Origin: Planotetraspora silvatica | GTDB taxonomy: Bacteria; Actinomycetota; Actinomycetes; Streptosporangiales; Streptosporangiaceae | Direction of reading: 5' to 3' | Length of the DNA stretch: 64,000 nucleotides | NCBI RefSeq assembly: GCF_016863315.1 | Contig: NZ_BOOQ01000009.1 | Location: 248,001-312,000 of the forward strand | Shown here: one piece after another, positions 50,401 to 57,711 of the stretch | How positions within the stretch are numbered: position 1 is the stretch's first letter | Layout: every line of letters begins with the position of its first letter | Notes under the pieces: generated by a model | What the model saw: only the letters and a program-made list of their open reading frames with translations | The model's database searches: none | What the model was told of the DNA's origin: nothing | Position numbers and translations under genes: made by a program

Positions 50401-50645
50401 TCGAGCCGGGGGGCGCCTCGCTCGTCCAGGTCGGCAAGGCGGCCGGCGTGACGGGCGCGGCCAAGGAACAGGCGCAGGGCGCGCTGCGGGACGATCCCGA
50501 GCCGAAATGGGCCGAGGAACTGGTCGAGACCGTCGCGGCGGGGATGGCGAGGAACGTGTTCGTGGCGAAGGTCAACGACGGCTGCCGCACGTGCGCCGCC
50601 AGGGTCGCCTGCCCGGTCAACGACAACGGGGGCCAGGTGTGCTGA
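47457..50645 (+). CDS. adnA: AdnA subunit of the AdnAB helicase-nuclease
   Basis: 1062 residues from GTG 47457. UvrD/Rep superfamily 1A helicase: Walker A AGPGTGKTTTIVE (about 39-51), DEYQDTDPAQ, GDPDQSIYGFRG, HRSKGLEWDVVVI, and ATTRARRKLVV. The C-terminal RecB-type nuclease includes DIKTGASKP (about 944-952), framed by cysteines for an Fe-S cluster (KCGLRWVLE about 823, then CRTCAARVAC near the end). AdnAB resects double-strand breaks in mycobacteria in place of RecBCD. adnB follows after 19 bases. Confidence 0.92.
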   Translation: MSGQKYRLVRRGGVSRSAPVLDEHQRAVVEHESGPLLVLAGPGTGKTTTIVETVVDRIERRGVDPERVLVLTFSRKAAGELRERITGRMRRTTRTPLALTFHSYAYALLRREAVLAGEPPPRLLTGPEQLLEIRRLLHGELEDGAERWPDRMRELLKTRGFAEELRDFLSRAAERGLDGDALIDLGRTHGRADWEAAGRFSYRYQDRFDLDPVPSMDYAELIREAAGLLTDGEVRRRERDAYDVVLVDEYQDTDPAQEFLLQQLAGDGRDLIAVGDPDQSIYGFRGADVQGILRFPERFRTAGGGEAPVIALGVCRRSGPELLEASRRVASRLPAGRHRALAPLADAEPGEVSVLLADSDSQEAAVVADTLRRAHLLDGVPWSGMAVLVRSAARQLPLLRRALITAGVPVIVAGDELPLVQEPGVRPLITLLKVAVHSSSLDVATAEELLTGALGGTDMIGVRRLRRALRVAEHEAASASEAAAEEGQPALPFTARSSDEMLVAALRDARELVNVEPHVGASAERVAKLLKIARDAVRRGHGAEDVLWDVWQASGLAERWTETSLSGGSRGVQADRDLDGVVALFDHAARFTDRLPKAGIEVFLDDLTSQEIAGDSLAEQAPEGDAVRILTAHRSKGLEWDVVVIAGVQEGVWPDLRLRGSLLGAEELVELSAGIALDSTQATAAALSSKLLAEERRLFYVATTRARRKLVVTAVGGEDTDERPSRFLTELLPGGVEEATVDDRARWLNMSALVADLRAAVCDSTKPESLRRDAAGHLARLARAGVPGASPRDWYAMTPLSDDRPLGWPDDIVRISPSAVENFTKCGLRWVLETAVGAGNSSVTQSLGSVIHAIAVLAAEDGVDLVARLDDVWEQFDFGGVWFNRKQRKVAEQMVERFVRWHEENPRELVAQEEAFTAVVAEGVHIRGRVDRVERDGDGRAVIIDIKTGASKPKDDELDRHPQLGVYQLATLLGAFKRHGLVEPGGASLVQVGKAAGVTGAAKEQAQGALRDDPEPKWAEELVETVAAGMARNVFVAKVNDGCRTCAARVACPVNDNGGQVC

Positions 50646-50664
50646 GCCTCCGTACGATGGCCTG

Positions 50665-53600
50665 ATGCTGAGCCCCGCGGACCTCGCCGCCAAGCTCGGC
50701 GTCCTTCCCCCCACCCCGGAGCAGGCCGCCGTCATCGACGCGCCCCTGGAGCCGGCGGTGGTCGTGGCGGGTGCGGGCTCGGGCAAGAGCGAGACCATGG
50801 CCGGGCGCGTGGTGTGGCTGGTGGCCAACGGCCTGGCGCGGCCCGAGCAGATTCTGGGGCTCACCTTCACCAGGAAGGCCGCCGCGGAGCTGGCCGAGCG
50901 CGTGCGAAAGCGGCTGAGCGGGCTGGCTGCGGCCGGGCTGGTCGAGCCGGAACTGCTCGACGCGGAGCCGGCCATCTCGACCTACCACGCCTACGCCGCC
51001 CGGCTGGTCACCGATCACGCGCTCCGCGAGGGGCTCGAACCCACCATGCGGCTGGTCACGCCGGCCGTCTCCTGGCAGATGGCCGCGCGGGTCGTCGGGC
51101 AGTACGACGGCCCCATGGACAAGGTGGACCTCGGTCCGCCGAGCGTCACCGCCGCCGTGCTGGAGCTGGCCGGTGAGATGGCCGAGCACCTGCGGACCTC
51201 GGGAGAGGTGCGCGAGGTCGGCGACTGGCTCCGCGACCGCCTCGCCGCCCTTCCGGGCAAGACGATCCTGGCCCAGCAGCGCCCGGTCAGGACCCAGGCC
51301 GTCCGGGAGCAGTTGCTGCCGCTCGTCGAAGCGTACGAACGGTTGAAACGCCGCCGGGAGGTCATCGACTACGGCGACCAGATGGCGCTCGCCGCCCTGA
51401 TCGCGTCGCGGCATCCCGAGGTGGGGGTGTCGGAGCGCTCCCACTTCTCCGTCGTGCTGCTCGACGAGTACCAGGACACGAGCCACGCCCAGCTCGTCCT
51501 GCTCCGGGCGCTGTACAGCGGGGGCCATCCGGTCACGGCCGTGGGCGACCCCTGCCAGTCGATCTACGGGTGGCGCGGGGCGTCGTCGGGCAACCTGTCC
51601 CGCTTCCCGCAGGACTTCCCCACCTCGTCGGGGGATCCGGCACCCGTGCGCCAGTTGTCGGTCAGCTTCCGCAACGGCGAGCGGGTGCTCGGCGTCGCCG
51701 CCGCGCTGCAGGCGCCGCTCCGGCAGGAGGCCGGGCAGGTGCCCGTGCTCGTCCCCGGCGCGAACCGGGCCGGCCGGGGACGGGTGGTGTGCGCGTTCCA
51801 CGACACCGCGGAGGCCGAGGCCGAATGGGTCGCGGAAGGCGTGGCCAGGACACTCGGACTCGAAGGGGCGCCCGACGGGCTGCCCTGGGGGGAGGGAGAG
51901 CGCCCCAGGCGCGGCGCCGCCGTACAGCCGCAGGACGTCGCGATCCTCGCTCGCAAGCGGTCGCAGTTCCCCGCCCTGCGCCGGGCGCTGGAGGCGCGGG
52001 ACATCCCGGTCGAGGTGGTCGGCCTCGGCGGCCTGCTCACGGTGCCGGAGGTGGCCGACATCGTGGCGACTCTCAGGACGCTCTACGACCCGACGGCCGG
52101 AGACGCGCTGGTGCGGCTGCTCGCCGGGCCGCGCTGGCGGATCGGTCCCGCCGACATGAAGGCTCTGGGCGACCTCGCCCGTGAGCTGAACCGCGAGTTC
52201 CACGGCGGGCCACGGCCCGACGACCCGCTCGAACAGGTCGTCACGGACATGGCGGAGGAACGCGGCAGCCTGGTCGACGCTCTCGACGAACTGCCCGACC
52301 GGTCCGAGTGGCTGGAGGTGTTCTCGGCTCCCGCCCGCGTTCGGCTGCCCGCGCTCGCCCTCGAACTGCGCCACCTGAGATCCCACGCGGGGCAGCCGCT
52401 TCCCGACCTCATCAGCGAGGTCGAGCGACGTCTGGGGCTCGACATCGAGGTGGCGGCACGCGGCGGGAGCCCGCTCGCCGCGCGTGCCGACCTGGACGCG
52501 TTCCTCGACGCCGCCTCGCGGTTCGCGGGCGACGCCGAGGACCCCACCCTCGGGGCCTTCCTCGCCTACCTCAAGGCCGCGGAGACCGAGGAGTTCGGCC
52601 TGGAGGCCGGACGCGTCGGCGACACCAACAGCGTCAAACTCATGACCGTCCATGCGTCCAAGGGCCTGGAGTGGCCGGTGGTCGTCGTTCCCGGCCTGTC
52701 GCAGCTCACCACGCAGAAGGGCGGGCTGGCCAGGGGCAGCGTGTTCCCCGCCACGCCGGTGACGAACTCCCGGTGGACGGAGAACCCGCGCAAGCTGCCC
52801 TACCCCCTTCGCGGTGACAAGGAGGATCTGCCGGTTCTCGCCGGCCTGGACAAGGAGGCGCTGGCGGACTTCGACGAGCGGTGCCGCGACCGGGATCTGA
52901 TGGAGGAGCGGCGGCTCGCGTACGTCGCCGTGACCCGGGCGCACCACCTGCTGATCGCCTCCGGGTACCGGTGGGGCGGCTCGACCAAGGCGCTGGAGCC
53001 GTCCGACTTCCTCATGGAGATCCGCGAGGCCGGCGCGCAGGTCATGGGCTGGACCGAGGACACCGGTGGGGAGAACCCCCTGCTCGCCGAGCCCGCCGAG
53101 GCCATCTGGCCGCTCGTGTCCGTGCGCGAGTCGGTGCTGGACGGCGCACGCCTGGTGGAGGAGGCGCTGGCCGGCGAAGTCCGTACGGAGGTCGCCGACG
53201 CGGCCGACATCAGGGATCGTGACCGGGAACGGGCCCGGGCCTGGGCGCGGGACACCGACCTCCTCATCCGGGAACGTGAGGCCAACCGGCGGCGGGGCGG
53301 CGGAGCCGTGGAACTGCCCGCACGGTTGACGGTGTCGTCGCTCGTCACGCTGGCCTCTGATCCCGCGGCGTTCGCACGCCAGGTGCGGCGTCCCGTGCCG
53401 CGCAAACCCGCGCCGCTCGCCCGCCGGGGCACGACCTTCCACCGATGGCTGGAAACGCGCTGGGGACAACAGCGGCTGCTCGACGACTTCGACCTGCCCG
53501 GAGCCTCCGACGAGCCGTCGGAGGCCGAGATCCACCTGGCCGAGTTGCAGGAACGGTTCGAGGACAGCGAGTGGGCCGGACGGGAGCCGCTGGATCTGGA

Positions 53601-53910
53601 GGTGCCGTTCGAGACCGTCATCGCCGATCGCCTGCTGCGCGGCCGCATGGACGCGGTCTTCCGTGAGGGCGACGGCTACGTGGTCGTCGACTGGAAGACC
53701 GGGGAGCGGCTCCACGGCAGGGCGGCGGAGACCGCGTCGGTCCAGCTGGCGGCCTACCGTCTGGCCTGGGCCTCCCTCACGGGCGTGCCGCTGGAGAAGG
53801 TCGGGGCGGCCTTCCACTACGTCCGGTCGAACGAGACGGTGCGCCCGGTCGACCTCCTCGGGCCCGAGGGACTCACCGCTCTGATCCACCGGATCCCGTC
53901 AGCGGAATAG
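50665..53910 (+). CDS. adnB: AdnB subunit of the AdnAB helicase-nuclease
   Basis: 1081 residues from ATG 50665. SF1A helicase with Walker A AGAGSGKSETMAGRV (about 34-48), LTFTRKAAAEL, DEYQDTSHAQ, GDPCQSIYGWRG, VHASKGLEWPVVVV and VTRAHHLLIA. A C-terminal nuclease domain has VVVDWKTGERL (about 1009-1019), without the Fe-S cysteines of AdnA. In the mycobacterial complex AdnB is the lead motor. The stop overlaps the convergent Uma2-like gene by 12 bases. Confidence 0.93.
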   Translation: MLSPADLAAKLGVLPPTPEQAAVIDAPLEPAVVVAGAGSGKSETMAGRVVWLVANGLARPEQILGLTFTRKAAAELAERVRKRLSGLAAAGLVEPELLDAEPAISTYHAYAARLVTDHALREGLEPTMRLVTPAVSWQMAARVVGQYDGPMDKVDLGPPSVTAAVLELAGEMAEHLRTSGEVREVGDWLRDRLAALPGKTILAQQRPVRTQAVREQLLPLVEAYERLKRRREVIDYGDQMALAALIASRHPEVGVSERSHFSVVLLDEYQDTSHAQLVLLRALYSGGHPVTAVGDPCQSIYGWRGASSGNLSRFPQDFPTSSGDPAPVRQLSVSFRNGERVLGVAAALQAPLRQEAGQVPVLVPGANRAGRGRVVCAFHDTAEAEAEWVAEGVARTLGLEGAPDGLPWGEGERPRRGAAVQPQDVAILARKRSQFPALRRALEARDIPVEVVGLGGLLTVPEVADIVATLRTLYDPTAGDALVRLLAGPRWRIGPADMKALGDLARELNREFHGGPRPDDPLEQVVTDMAEERGSLVDALDELPDRSEWLEVFSAPARVRLPALALELRHLRSHAGQPLPDLISEVERRLGLDIEVAARGGSPLAARADLDAFLDAASRFAGDAEDPTLGAFLAYLKAAETEEFGLEAGRVGDTNSVKLMTVHASKGLEWPVVVVPGLSQLTTQKGGLARGSVFPATPVTNSRWTENPRKLPYPLRGDKEDLPVLAGLDKEALADFDERCRDRDLMEERRLAYVAVTRAHHLLIASGYRWGGSTKALEPSDFLMEIREAGAQVMGWTEDTGGENPLLAEPAEAIWPLVSVRESVLDGARLVEEALAGEVRTEVADAADIRDRDRERARAWARDTDLLIREREANRRRGGGAVELPARLTVSSLVTLASDPAAFARQVRRPVPRKPAPLARRGTTFHRWLETRWGQQRLLDDFDLPGASDEPSEAEIHLAELQERFEDSEWAGREPLDLEVPFETVIADRLLRGRMDAVFREGDGYVVVDWKTGERLHGRAAETASVQLAAYRLAWASLTGVPLEKVGAAFHYVRSNETVRPVDLLGPEGLTALIHRIPSAE

Positions 53911-54594
53911 CGCCTCGGTCTCGAGCTTGATCCCGAACGGTTCGGGCAACTCCAGCGCCTCTCCCGCTTCTACCGTGACGACCTGCTTGTACGGCTCTCG
54001 CATGTCGCCTGGGAACACGTCCTTGACCGGCTCGCTCATGAGAGTGACCGTCTTCGGGTCCGCGAGCGGATCGACGACGAGTAGCAGCGGCACTCCGGCA
54101 CGCGCGTAGTCGAACGGCTTCTCGTCCCAGTCGGTTTGGCGTGTTCCCGGAGAGCACACCTCGACGACGAGCAGGGCGCTGTCGCCTTTGATCCGCAGAT
54201 CGCCGACATGTTCGGCGTTCCTCGGCGCGACCATCAGGTCCGGAAGCCGGTGATCGAGGAACGGCGGGATGTGGACGGCGAGGTTGTGGTGGAAACGCCA
54301 GCCGTTCGCGAGCTTGAGCGGGATCAACAGGTCCGCCAGCTCGTCCACGATGTGGGAACTCTGCTTGCTCTGCCAGGGGCTCACGACGACTTGACCCCAG
54401 GAGATCTCCGCGGTGTAGCCCGCGTCGTTGAGCTGCCGGCAGAGCACTTCGATCGCGGCCTCGTCACCGCGATGCCGGGGGTCCGCGCCGCGTGGCCCGG
54501 GTTCGGTGTCGGGTTCCTCGGGCTCGGTGTCGGGCTGTCGCTCAGCGGGAACGTGGTCGTTCCGCCGGTGCCGGGTCGGCTTGGTGAGCGCCAT
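53899..54594 (-). CDS. Uma2 family (DUF820) PD-(D/E)XK nuclease-like protein
   Basis: 231 residues from ATG 54594. An unusually long polar leader (about 1-45, PERQPDTEPEEPDTEPGPRG-like) precedes the Uma2 domain: LPDLMVAPRN, then LLVVEVCSPGTRQTDWDEKP with the Asp/Glu/Lys core residues, FDYARAGVPLLLVVDP. The family is restriction-endonuclease-like and abundant in actinomycetes and cyanobacteria; biological role unknown. Monocistronic, convergent with adnB. Confidence 0.85.
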   Translation of the reverse strand: MALTKPTRHRRNDHVPAERQPDTEPEEPDTEPGPRGADPRHRGDEAAIEVLCRQLNDAGYTAEISWGQVVVSPWQSKQSSHIVDELADLLIPLKLANGWRFHHNLAVHIPPFLDHRLPDLMVAPRNAEHVGDLRIKGDSALLVVEVCSPGTRQTDWDEKPFDYARAGVPLLLVVDPLADPKTVTLMSEPVKDVFPGDMREPYKQVVTVEAGEALELPEPFGIKLETEALFR

Positions 54595-54769
54595 GTCGTC
54601 GCCATCCTCTCGGGCTCCCTACGCGTCTGATGGTACGTGTCGTGGCAGGAGTGTGACGGAACGTAGCCACACCGAAGAGTGGTCGAGAGGCGGGGGTGGA
54701 GGAAATCCCCACGGCGGTGGAGAGTTCTCACTCGTATGAGCAACCCTCGTAGCGATCGGAGGCGTCCAC

Positions 54770-55825
54770 GTGACAGACAGTCGGGAACTGCCCGCCTATG
54801 TGTACGACCTGGCCGGGCTGGACGCCCATGCGGGAGCCGTACGGGCCGCGCTGGAAGGGGTCGAGCTCTACTACGCCGTGAAGGCGAACCCCGATCCCGA
54901 GCTGCTGCGGGTGCTCGCCCCCCACGTCGACGGATTCGAGGTCTCCTCGGGCGGGGAACTCGCGCACGTCCGCGGGCTGTTCCCCGGCGCCCAGGTCGCG
55001 CTGGGCGGCCCCGGCAAGACCGACGCGGAGCTGTCCGCCGAGGTCACCCGGCTGCACGTCGAGAGCCCCGGTGAGTTGCGCCGGCTGCTCGCGTCCGGAC
55101 GGCCGGCCGATGTGCTCCTGCGGGCCAACCTCGATCTCCCGGTCGACGGGGCCTCACTGGTCATGGGGGGAGGGGCGACGCCGTTCGGCATGGATCCGGC
55201 GGGCGTCGCCGAGTGCGTCGACCTGCTGGACAGGCAGGACACCGTTCGTCTCCGCGGGCTCCACGCCCACCTGGCGAGCGGGCTCGACGCCGCAGGGTTG
55301 CTGGAGCTGGCCGCCGGAGTGCTCGACTACGCGCGCGGCCTCGGTCTCACCGAGATCAATCTCGGTGGTGGCATGGCGGTGTCCTACCGTGACCCGGGCG
55401 CGCTGTTCGACTGGCACTCGTACGGCAAGGGCCTCGCGGCGCTGCGCCGTCCGGGAGAGGTGCTGCGGGTCGAGCCGGGCCGCGCCCTGACCGTCTACTG
55501 CGGCCGCTACGTGACCCGGGTGATCGACGTCAAGCGGGTGCACGGCGAACTGTTCGCCGTCGTGGCGGGAGGCACACACCACCTGCGGACCCCGGCCACC
55601 AAGGGCCACGACCAGCCGCTGGCGACGGGGGAGCCCGGCGAGCCCATCACGATCGTCGGGCAGCTCTGCACGCCGAAGGACGTGCTCGCCCGCAGGGTGC
55701 CGGTGCGGCTGCAGGTGGGCGACGTCGTCGAGTTCGCCATGGCCGGGGCCTACGCGTGGAACATCTCCCACCACGACTTCCTGATGCACCCCAAGCCCGC
55801 CTTCCACTACCTCCGGGGCGAGTAG
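54770..55825 (+). CDS. Fold-III PLP-dependent decarboxylase, siderophore-associated
   Basis: 351 residues from GTG 54770 with CGGAGG upstream. Alanine-racemase-type barrel: PLP Lys in YYAVKANPDPEL (about 40), DGFEVSSGGEL, HAHLASGLDAAGLL, NLGGGMAVSY, VEPGRALTVYCG. C-terminal active-site Cys in GQLCTPKDVLA, and GAYAWNISHHDFLMHPKP. Relatives are ornithine/diaminopimelate decarboxylases and SbnH/AcsE-type enzymes that decarboxylate citryl-amino-acid intermediates in NIS siderophore pathways. Adjacency to two IucA/IucC genes favours that role. The 3' end overlaps the convergent synthetase by 19 bases. Confidence 0.87.
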   Translation: MTDSRELPAYVYDLAGLDAHAGAVRAALEGVELYYAVKANPDPELLRVLAPHVDGFEVSSGGELAHVRGLFPGAQVALGGPGKTDAELSAEVTRLHVESPGELRRLLASGRPADVLLRANLDLPVDGASLVMGGGATPFGMDPAGVAECVDLLDRQDTVRLRGLHAHLASGLDAAGLLELAAGVLDYARGLGLTEINLGGGMAVSYRDPGALFDWHSYGKGLAALRRPGEVLRVEPGRALTVYCGRYVTRVIDVKRVHGELFAVVAGGTHHLRTPATKGHDQPLATGEPGEPITIVGQLCTPKDVLARRVPVRLQVGDVVEFAMAGAYAWNISHHDFLMHPKPAFHYLRGE

Positions 55826-57504
55826 GCGACCAGCGGGTTGGCCACGGTGGTGTACCCCGCCGCCCTGTCGGCCGAGCGGGTCCAGCGGATGCCCAGGTTG
55901 GCCTTCGCCGGCAGCGGCGCGCCCCCGAGCAGCTCCGCCAGCGGGGCAGGCCGTCCGCGCCGCCCGGCGTAGTCCTCCAGGACCTCGTGGGCGACGTGCC
56001 ACAAGTCGTCCAGCAGCCGGTCCGTCCCGGCGACCGTGGCCGCCACCTCGGCGAGATGGTTGACCACGAGGCAGTAGACGACCCGGTTCCAGCCTTGGCC
56101 GGCCTCGTAGGTCACCGCCTCGGCCACCCGGTCCGGCAGGCCGGTCAGGTCGTGGCGGCCGGCCACGAGCTTCGTCCCCTCCAGATCGCGGAAGATCGCC
56201 TCCATGGGGAGCCCGTCGGCGCCGACGCCGATGAGGACGTTCTGCACATGAGGTTCGAGGACGACCCCGTGCGTGAAGTACGCGTCGAGCACCGGCGGAG
56301 CCACCCGCTCCACGTAGGCCCTCCACCAGCCGAGCGGGTCCTCCCACCGGCGGGCTCGCACGGCCTCGGGCAGGTCGTCCCCGGCGGTCGCGAACGCCCC
56401 GGCGAGGATCGGGGTCACACCAGGCCCGCACTCCCGCCACGGGCCGGAACGGATGATCACCCCGAGCGCCTCGAACAGCCGGGTCCCGAGCGCCGCCGAA
56501 CGGTAGCCGGGCTCGGGAAGCCAGCGCGTGCCCGGGAAGTCGGCGGCCAGGCTGCCGAAGATCGGGCGGAGCCGCTCGGTGAGCTCGACGGCTCCGATCA
56601 GCTCGTACCAGGCGTTCTTGCGGACGCAGTTGGTGATCCGCACGTCGAGGCTGAACTTCAGGCAGTTCTCCGTGACGGCGTCGTACACCGTGCGCACCGA
56701 CGATGTGGGGGTCACCGGGCGGGAGCCGTACCCGAGGTCGATGAGCCGTCCGTCGGCGAGCGGGTCCCGCAGGTCGTCGGCGACGAGCTCGAGTTGCCAG
56801 GGATGTGCGGGCAGGAGCGTGTACCCGCGGGGGGCGGCGCCGAGCCTGTCGAGCGGCGTGGTGTCCCCCTGCTCCGCCACGAGATCGGCGCGGACGCCGA
56901 GCAGGCGCAACGGGAACTCGGCGCGCGCCTCCGGGGCGTACCGGGTCAGTCCTGGGCCGGTGTGCGCCTTCGGCGAGGGGTGGAAGGGATGGCCGTCGAC
57001 GAGCGACTGCTCGGACGTCAGCCACGGGTCCGACGGCGGGCGGGTCCGCGCACGGGCGGTGAGGAGTTCCGCCATGGCGTCGCGGCTGGCGGCGACCTGC
57101 GCGGCGAACTCGTCGTTACCCCCGTGCCCGCTCCCGCTCCCGTTCCCGCGGCCGTTCCCGTTCCCGTGTGCGGACGTGCGGGCGGGCGCGCGGTCGATCG
57201 CGCGGTCGATTGCGCTGCCGGCCTCCTCCAACTCGCGCTCGGTGAGTTCGACGAGCAGGTCGGAGGTCAGGGGCAGCCACGACCCGTCCGACAGCCACTC
57301 GGCCCGGCCCTCGAAGCGCAGTGCGATGCCGCCGTGCGCGCGCACGCGGATCAGGGTCCCCGCGACCTCCAGCAGCAGGTACGGCTCGGCCGGCCACACC
57401 TGGCCGCGCGGGCCGCTGAGCTCCCGGGCGCAACATCGCAGCAGCGCGCCCAGCGTGACCTCCTCGGCCCTGGAGACGTGCGGGTCGAGCAGGAGGCGGT
57501 CCAT
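55807..57504 (-). CDS. NRPS-independent siderophore synthetase, IucA/IucC family (1)
   Basis: 565 residues from ATG 57504 (AAAGGGG upstream; GTG 57531 possible). NIS synthetase motifs: VDGHPFHPSPKAHTG (about 165-180, ATP phosphate loop), KFSLDVRITNCVRKN (about 286-300), LEPHVQNVLIG (about 421-431), then FRDLEG. They ligate citrate-type carboxylates to amines or alcohols via an adenylate. A Gly/Asn/Ser repeat (HGNGNGRGNGSGSGHG, about 113-128) is an unusual loop encoded by a 6-base tandem repeat. It lies 207 bases downstream of the second synthetase, separated by the 53-bp repeat array. Confidence 0.9.
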   Translation of the reverse strand: MDRLLLDPHVSRAEEVTLGALLRCCARELSGPRGQVWPAEPYLLLEVAGTLIRVRAHGGIALRFEGRAEWLSDGSWLPLTSDLLVELTERELEEAGSAIDRAIDRAPARTSAHGNGNGRGNGSGSGHGGNDEFAAQVAASRDAMAELLTARARTRPPSDPWLTSEQSLVDGHPFHPSPKAHTGPGLTRYAPEARAEFPLRLLGVRADLVAEQGDTTPLDRLGAAPRGYTLLPAHPWQLELVADDLRDPLADGRLIDLGYGSRPVTPTSSVRTVYDAVTENCLKFSLDVRITNCVRKNAWYELIGAVELTERLRPIFGSLAADFPGTRWLPEPGYRSAALGTRLFEALGVIIRSGPWRECGPGVTPILAGAFATAGDDLPEAVRARRWEDPLGWWRAYVERVAPPVLDAYFTHGVVLEPHVQNVLIGVGADGLPMEAIFRDLEGTKLVAGRHDLTGLPDRVAEAVTYEAGQGWNRVVYCLVVNHLAEVAATVAGTDRLLDDLWHVAHEVLEDYAGRRGRPAPLAELLGGAPLPAKANLGIRWTRSADRAAGYTTVANPLVAYSPRR

Positions 57505-57572
57505 GGGTGATGTGCCCCTTTGCATGGTCACGGATCGGGGAAGGCCAGGTCGGGCGGCAAGCCGCCGAATTC

Positions 57573-57703
57573 GTGCATGATCACGACCGGAGTCGCCGCA
57601 GGCCGGCGGGCATGATCGCGAGAGTGTGCATGATCACGCTCGGGGTTGTCGCAGGTCGACGGGCATGATCACGAAGGTGTGCATGATCACGGCCAAGGGG
57701 GTG
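57573..57703. repeat. 53-bp tandem repeat array, copy at locus 2
   Basis: GTGCATGATCACG starts at 57573, 57626 and 57679, again exactly 53 bases apart. Two full units both contain CGCAGG, CGGGCATGATC and CGA near the same offsets, and a partial third ends in GGCCAAGGGGG like locus 1. It occupies most of the gap between the two IucA/IucC genes, so it would be transcribed within that operon. Confidence 0.88.
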
Positions 57704-57711
57704 GTGGGGGG

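Noticed and set aside
47232-50975. 1247-residue open frame on the minus strand opposite adnA
   Set aside because: Composition is shadow-like; the + strand frame carries all SF1 helicase motifs.
50617-53889. 1090-residue open frame on the minus strand opposite adnB
   Set aside because: Shadow of adnB; no motif or start site.
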